Source: Elusimicrobiota bacterium
GTDB lineage: Bacteria > CG03 > SLGR01 > JAGXOG01
DNA: 17,589 bases
Reading direction: 5' to 3'
Assembly: GCA_027858455.1 (NCBI GenBank)
Contig: JAQICQ010000117.1
Coordinates: forward strand, 1-17,589
This document shows, piece by piece, positions 14,712 to 17,589 of this stretch. The translations under genes were made by a program, and so were the position numbers. Numbering within the stretch: position 1 is the stretch's first letter; every line of letters starts with the position of its first letter. The notes under the pieces are model-generated. The model was not told the DNA's origin. It saw nothing but the letters and a program-made list of their open reading frames with translations, and searched no databases.

Positions 14712-15636
14712 TAAAATAAAAGCAGCGGTCATAGGAACCGGGCATCTCGGCCGGCATCATGTAAGGGTCCTTTCTGAATTAAGCGGTGTCGAGCTTGTCG
14801 GCGTTGCCGATTTAGATTACGGGTCGGCAAAAAAACACGCAAAAAAATATGGGTCCAAAGCATATAAAGATTACCGGGAGCTTGTAGGAAAAGTTAATGC
14901 AGTAAGCATAGTTACCCCGACGGAAACCCATCACAGGATAGCCCGGGATTTTTTAAAAGCCGGATGCAATACTTTTGTGGAAAAACCAATTACCAACCGT
15001 CCTGAACATGCCTCGGAATTGATAGATACAGCCGAAAAATCTTCAGCAATTTTACAGGTCGGACATATCGAAAGGTATAACGCCGCGGTTACCAAGGTGC
15101 GCGAATACGTAAAAACCCCGAAATTTATTGAAGTTAACAGGCTGTCAAAATTTCCCGACAGGTCTATGGATATAGGTGTAGTGCTTGACCTGATGATACA
15201 TGATATAGATATAATATTAAGTTTTGTCAATTCTCCCGTAGCGGAGATAGAATCGGTGGGAACTCCTGTTTTTTCAGAAGATAAAGAAGATATTGCAAAC
15301 TGCCGCCTTAAATTTAAAAACGGTTGCATAGCCAATATTACCGCTTCACGTATTTCATATAAATCTGAGCGAAAATTCAGGGTATTTCAGGAAGACGCAT
15401 ATATTTCGCTTGATTACGAGAAACAGGATTTTGTTATATATACGAAAAAAAGAAAAAAAGTTACGAGCCCGAAAGATGTAAAAAGGATTAAGCCCAAAGT
15501 AGAAAAAAAGGAGCCGTTAAAGGCAGAATTAAAAGATTTTATCTCATGTGTCCGCGAAGGCCGTCAGCCGGAAGTTACCGGACATCAGGGGCTGACCGCC
15601 CTCAAACTTGCTCTTGAAATTACAGATAAGATATGA
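14704..15636 (+). CDS. gnnA: Gfo/Idh/MocA sugar dehydrogenase, GnnA-like
   Basis: NAD(P)-dependent sugar-nucleotide dehydrogenase of 310 residues. In the GnnA role it oxidises position 3 of UDP-GlcNAc, giving the keto sugar that GnnB aminates. Seen: Rossmann motif IGTGHLGRHHVRVL at about 9-22, VTPTETHH, the family EKP motif in VEKPITNRPEHA, VGHIERYNAAV, and the HDID motif in LMIHDIDIILSF. VGHIERYNAAV is close to what I recall of GnnA and related genes found beside lpxA or lpxB. It is locked between the aminotransferase (eight-base overlap) and lpxB (four-base overlap), so strict co-expression is expected. Confidence 0.82.
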   Translation: MSDKIKAAVIGTGHLGRHHVRVLSELSGVELVGVADLDYGSAKKHAKKYGSKAYKDYRELVGKVNAVSIVTPTETHHRIARDFLKAGCNTFVEKPITNRPEHASELIDTAEKSSAILQVGHIERYNAAVTKVREYVKTPKFIEVNRLSKFPDRSMDIGVVLDLMIHDIDIILSFVNSPVAEIESVGTPVFSEDKEDIANCRLKFKNGCIANITASRISYKSERKFRVFQEDAYISLDYEKQDFVIYTKKRKKVTSPKDVKRIKPKVEKKEPLKAELKDFISCVREGRQPEVTGHQGLTALKLALEITDKI

Positions 15637-16772
15637 CGAACTATCATCTTATGGTAGTCGCAGGCGAAGTTTCCAGCGACAATCACGCCTCGAAACTTAT
15701 AAAAAAGTTAAAAAATTTAAAAAGCGGTATTGAAATCACCGCAATCGGGGGCCGAAGGATGGAGCAGACCGCCGATTTTCTGGAAGAGAATATTGTTGAT
15801 ATCGCCGCCATAGGTTTTTTAGAAGTATTAAAATATATTCCGTTTTTTATTTCACTTAAAAACAGGATAGTAAAAAAATATTTTAAATCAGGAGCGCGCC
15901 GGCAAATAGACGGTATTATCTTTCTGGATTATCCGGGATTTAATGTCCGTCTGGCAAAGGTCGCCGCAAAATTCAATATTCCGGTTTTTTATTATATTAC
16001 TCCGCAAGTATGGGCCTGGGGAAAAAAGAGAGCCGGGCTTCTTTCCCGGATATGTCAAAAACTTTATTGTGTCTTTGCGTTTGAAAAAGATATATTTAAA
16101 AAACAGGGCGGCCGCGCTGAATATGTCGGTCATCCTTTGTTGGAGGATATTCCAAAAGAGTTCAGATTAGAAGAGTTTAACAGGACCTTAAATATAGAAG
16201 CTTCTGATAAAGTCATTGCCGTAATGCCGGGTTCCAGGGAAAACGAGGTTTTAAATCATCTGCCGGTAATAGACAAAGCTTTAAAAGGTATTGATGCCAG
16301 AATTATAGTAGGTAAATCGCCGACAGTGTCTGAAGCAACTGTAAGTGAACATATAGATTCATGGGGAATGACAGAAAACATCTATACCCTTATAAAGAGA
16401 GCGGACTTTATTATACTTTCTTCGGGAACCTCTACTCTGGAAGCGGCGGCGATAGGAACGCCTTTTATCACTATATACAGGATATCCCGGTTGTCTTATA
16501 TGATGGCAAAGTTACTTGTGGATATTGATTATGTATCCATGGTAAATATTCTTGCCGGCCGCAGGGTAGTTCCGGAGCTTGTTCAGAAAAATTTTAATCC
16601 GAAAAAGCTTAAAAAAGAAGTACTTAAATTTTTAAGCGACAAAAAGCTCTCCGAAAAGATGAGAGACGAGTTTATTCAAATAAGAAAAAAACTCGGGGCC
16701 GGCAATGCTTCACAGAGGGTTGCCGAATCAGTTATTGAGGAGTTGGAAAAAATAAGAGGGAGAAGACAATGA
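15633..16772 (+). CDS. lpxB: Lipid-A-disaccharide synthase
   Basis: Membrane-associated GT19 glycosyltransferase that joins lipid X to a UDP-diacyl-glucosamine, forming the lipid A disaccharide. The 379 residues are normal. Seen: VVAGEVSSDNHASKLI at the N terminus, AIGGRRMEQTADF, VDIAAIGFLEVLKYIP, YITPQVWAWGKKRA, YVGHPLLED, the donor-site MPGSRENEV and SSGTSTLEAAAIGTPFI. The ATG overlaps the preceding stop (ATGA). It establishes a lipid A-bearing outer membrane. The earlier genes lpxA, lpxC, lpxD and fabZ are not in the window. Confidence 0.97.
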   Translation: MTNYHLMVVAGEVSSDNHASKLIKKLKNLKSGIEITAIGGRRMEQTADFLEENIVDIAAIGFLEVLKYIPFFISLKNRIVKKYFKSGARRQIDGIIFLDYPGFNVRLAKVAAKFNIPVFYYITPQVWAWGKKRAGLLSRICQKLYCVFAFEKDIFKKQGGRAEYVGHPLLEDIPKEFRLEEFNRTLNIEASDKVIAVMPGSRENEVLNHLPVIDKALKGIDARIIVGKSPTVSEATVSEHIDSWGMTENIYTLIKRADFIILSSGTSTLEAAAIGTPFITIYRISRLSYMMAKLLVDIDYVSMVNILAGRRVVPELVQKNFNPKKLKKEVLKFLSDKKLSEKMRDEFIQIRKKLGAGNASQRVAESVIEELEKIRGRRQ

Positions 16773-17589
16773 TTGCAGTCACCGGAGCGGCGGGTTTTAT
16801 AGGCAGCGCTCTGATACGGAAGTTAAATTCTACAGGGCGTGACGATATAATTGCCGTAGATGATTTAAGCAGGGTGGGGGATGAAAAGAACAAAAATCTA
16901 AGAACTTTAAAATATAAAGAGTTGTTTGACAAAGGAGATTTCTTATCTGAATTTAAAAACAACAACCTGCCCGGTATTAAAAGTATTATCCATATGGGAG
17001 CGTGCTCGAAGACTACCGAGGCCGACAAAATTTATCTTCTTGAAAATAATTACGAATATACCAAAGAACTTGCTCTTGTTTCTTTAAATAGAAATTTAAG
17101 GTTTATATATGCCTCCAGCGCAGCGACTTACGGTGATGGCAGCAGGGGATTTAGTGACGATCATAGTCGGCTCGGAGACTATGAGCCGCTTAATATGTAC
17201 GGTTTATCCAAACATCTCTTTGACCTATGGGCAAAAAAGAATAACCTTTTAGATAAAATTGCAGGGCTTAAATATTTTAATGTTTACGGGCCTAATGAAT
17301 ACCACAAAGCAGAAATGAGAAGTTTTGTTTTAAAGGCTTATGAACAGATAAAAGGAACAGGGGAGGTGGGACTATTTAAATCCTGCAATAAAAATTTCCG
17401 TGACGGTGAGCAGAAAAGGGATTTTTTATATATAAAAGATGCAGTTGATATGACTCTTTTTTTTCTTTATAATCCCGGGGTTAACGGGATATTTAATATA
17501 GGCACCGGGTCTTCCCGCACATGGAATGACCTTGCCTCCGCAGTTTTTAATGGCATGGGTAAAAAGATTAATATAAAATATATTGATAT
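16769..17589 (+). CDS. hldD: ADP-L-glycero-D-manno-heptose 6-epimerase (3' partial)
   Basis: NADP-dependent extended SDR epimerase that makes ADP-L,D-heptose for the LPS inner core. The frame is open to the window end, with 273 complete codons of an expected 310-330. Seen: Rossmann GAAGFIG at 6-12, IIHMGACSKTTEAD, YASSAATYGDG with Ser116/117, and the catalytic Tyr144 and Lys148 in LNMYGLSKHLFD; LKYFNVYGPNEYHKAEMRS and DGEQKRDFLYIKD are specific to HldD among SDR epimerases. ATG 16769 overlaps the lpxB stop, with GGGAG about six bases upstream. It extends the lipid A run into core heptose synthesis. Confidence 0.96.
   Translation, partial: MIAVTGAAGFIGSALIRKLNSTGRDDIIAVDDLSRVGDEKNKNLRTLKYKELFDKGDFLSEFKNNNLPGIKSIIHMGACSKTTEADKIYLLENNYEYTKELALVSLNRNLRFIYASSAATYGDGSRGFSDDHSRLGDYEPLNMYGLSKHLFDLWAKKNNLLDKIAGLKYFNVYGPNEYHKAEMRSFVLKAYEQIKGTGEVGLFKSCNKNFRDGEQKRDFLYIKDAVDMTLFFLYNPGVNGIFNIGTGSSRTWNDLASAVFNGMGKKINIKYID

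Noticed and set aside
15943..16170. 75-codon plus-strand frame inside lpxB
   Set aside because: It lies in another frame within conserved lpxB motifs, with no ribosome site and no recognisable domain.
1..17589. CRISPR arrays, insertion sequences, integrase or phage genes, toxin-antitoxin pairs, rRNA
   Set aside because: I found no regularly spaced repeats, transposase or integrase motifs, or rRNA-like sequence; all long frames are explained by housekeeping genes.

Overview
The window is a dense, almost entirely plus-strand run of bacterial housekeeping genes with modest GC (about 40% by eye). lpxB, hldD and a gnnB-gnnA-like pair indicate a Gram-negative cell with an outer membrane, lipid A and heptose-containing LPS. 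Gene content and composition would fit an uncultured lineage such as Omnitrophota or Elusimicrobiota, but that placement is inference; no 16S rRNA gene or other phylogenetic marker settles it. Coding density is very high: many neighbours overlap by 1-15 bases, and no gap exceeds about 100 bases.

Layout. (1) 1-4411, proteolysis then serine: clpX (5' end outside the window) abuts lon, which overlaps a short, ACT-less phosphoglycerate dehydrogenase. (2) 4412-4895: a good sigma-70-type promoter, tRNA-Lys(UUU) with encoded CCA, and a small DUF2061-type membrane protein with a TTG start. (3) 4935-8374, translation and cell wall: rpmE (bL31), a terminator-like hairpin whose U-tract runs nearly up to the prfA start codon, then prfA (RF1), prmC (the RF1 glutamine methyltransferase) and murA. 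(4) 8362-12380, histidine: hisD-hisC-hisB-hisA-hisI. hisH and hisF, which commonly lie on either side of hisA, are both missing, as are hisG and hisE. (5) 12402-13537: lepB (signal peptidase I) and thiE, with a perfect palindrome just before lepB. (6) 13538-17589, envelope: a new promoter, then gnnB-like aminotransferase, gnnA-like dehydrogenase, lpxB and hldD (3' end outside the window), all overlapping.

How the genes work together. RF1 and PrmC form an enzyme-substrate pair. The his genes cover the PRA-cyclohydrolase, ProFAR isomerase, IGP dehydratase, aminotransferase and dehydrogenase steps; PRPP entry, PRA-pyrophosphohydrolase, IGP synthase and histidinol phosphatase must be encoded elsewhere. 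The gnnB-gnnA-lpxB order predicts lipid A built on 2,3-diamino-2,3-dideoxyglucose, with amide-linked chains at position 3.

I see no CRISPR array, insertion sequence, phage gene or clearly new system. The points most worth checking are the rpmE/prfA hairpin, the loss of hisH and hisF with a possible hisF footprint, the palindrome before lepB, the GnnAB lipid A prediction, two perfect in-frame tandem duplications in TIM-barrel enzymes, and a strong excess of the tetramer CCGG.
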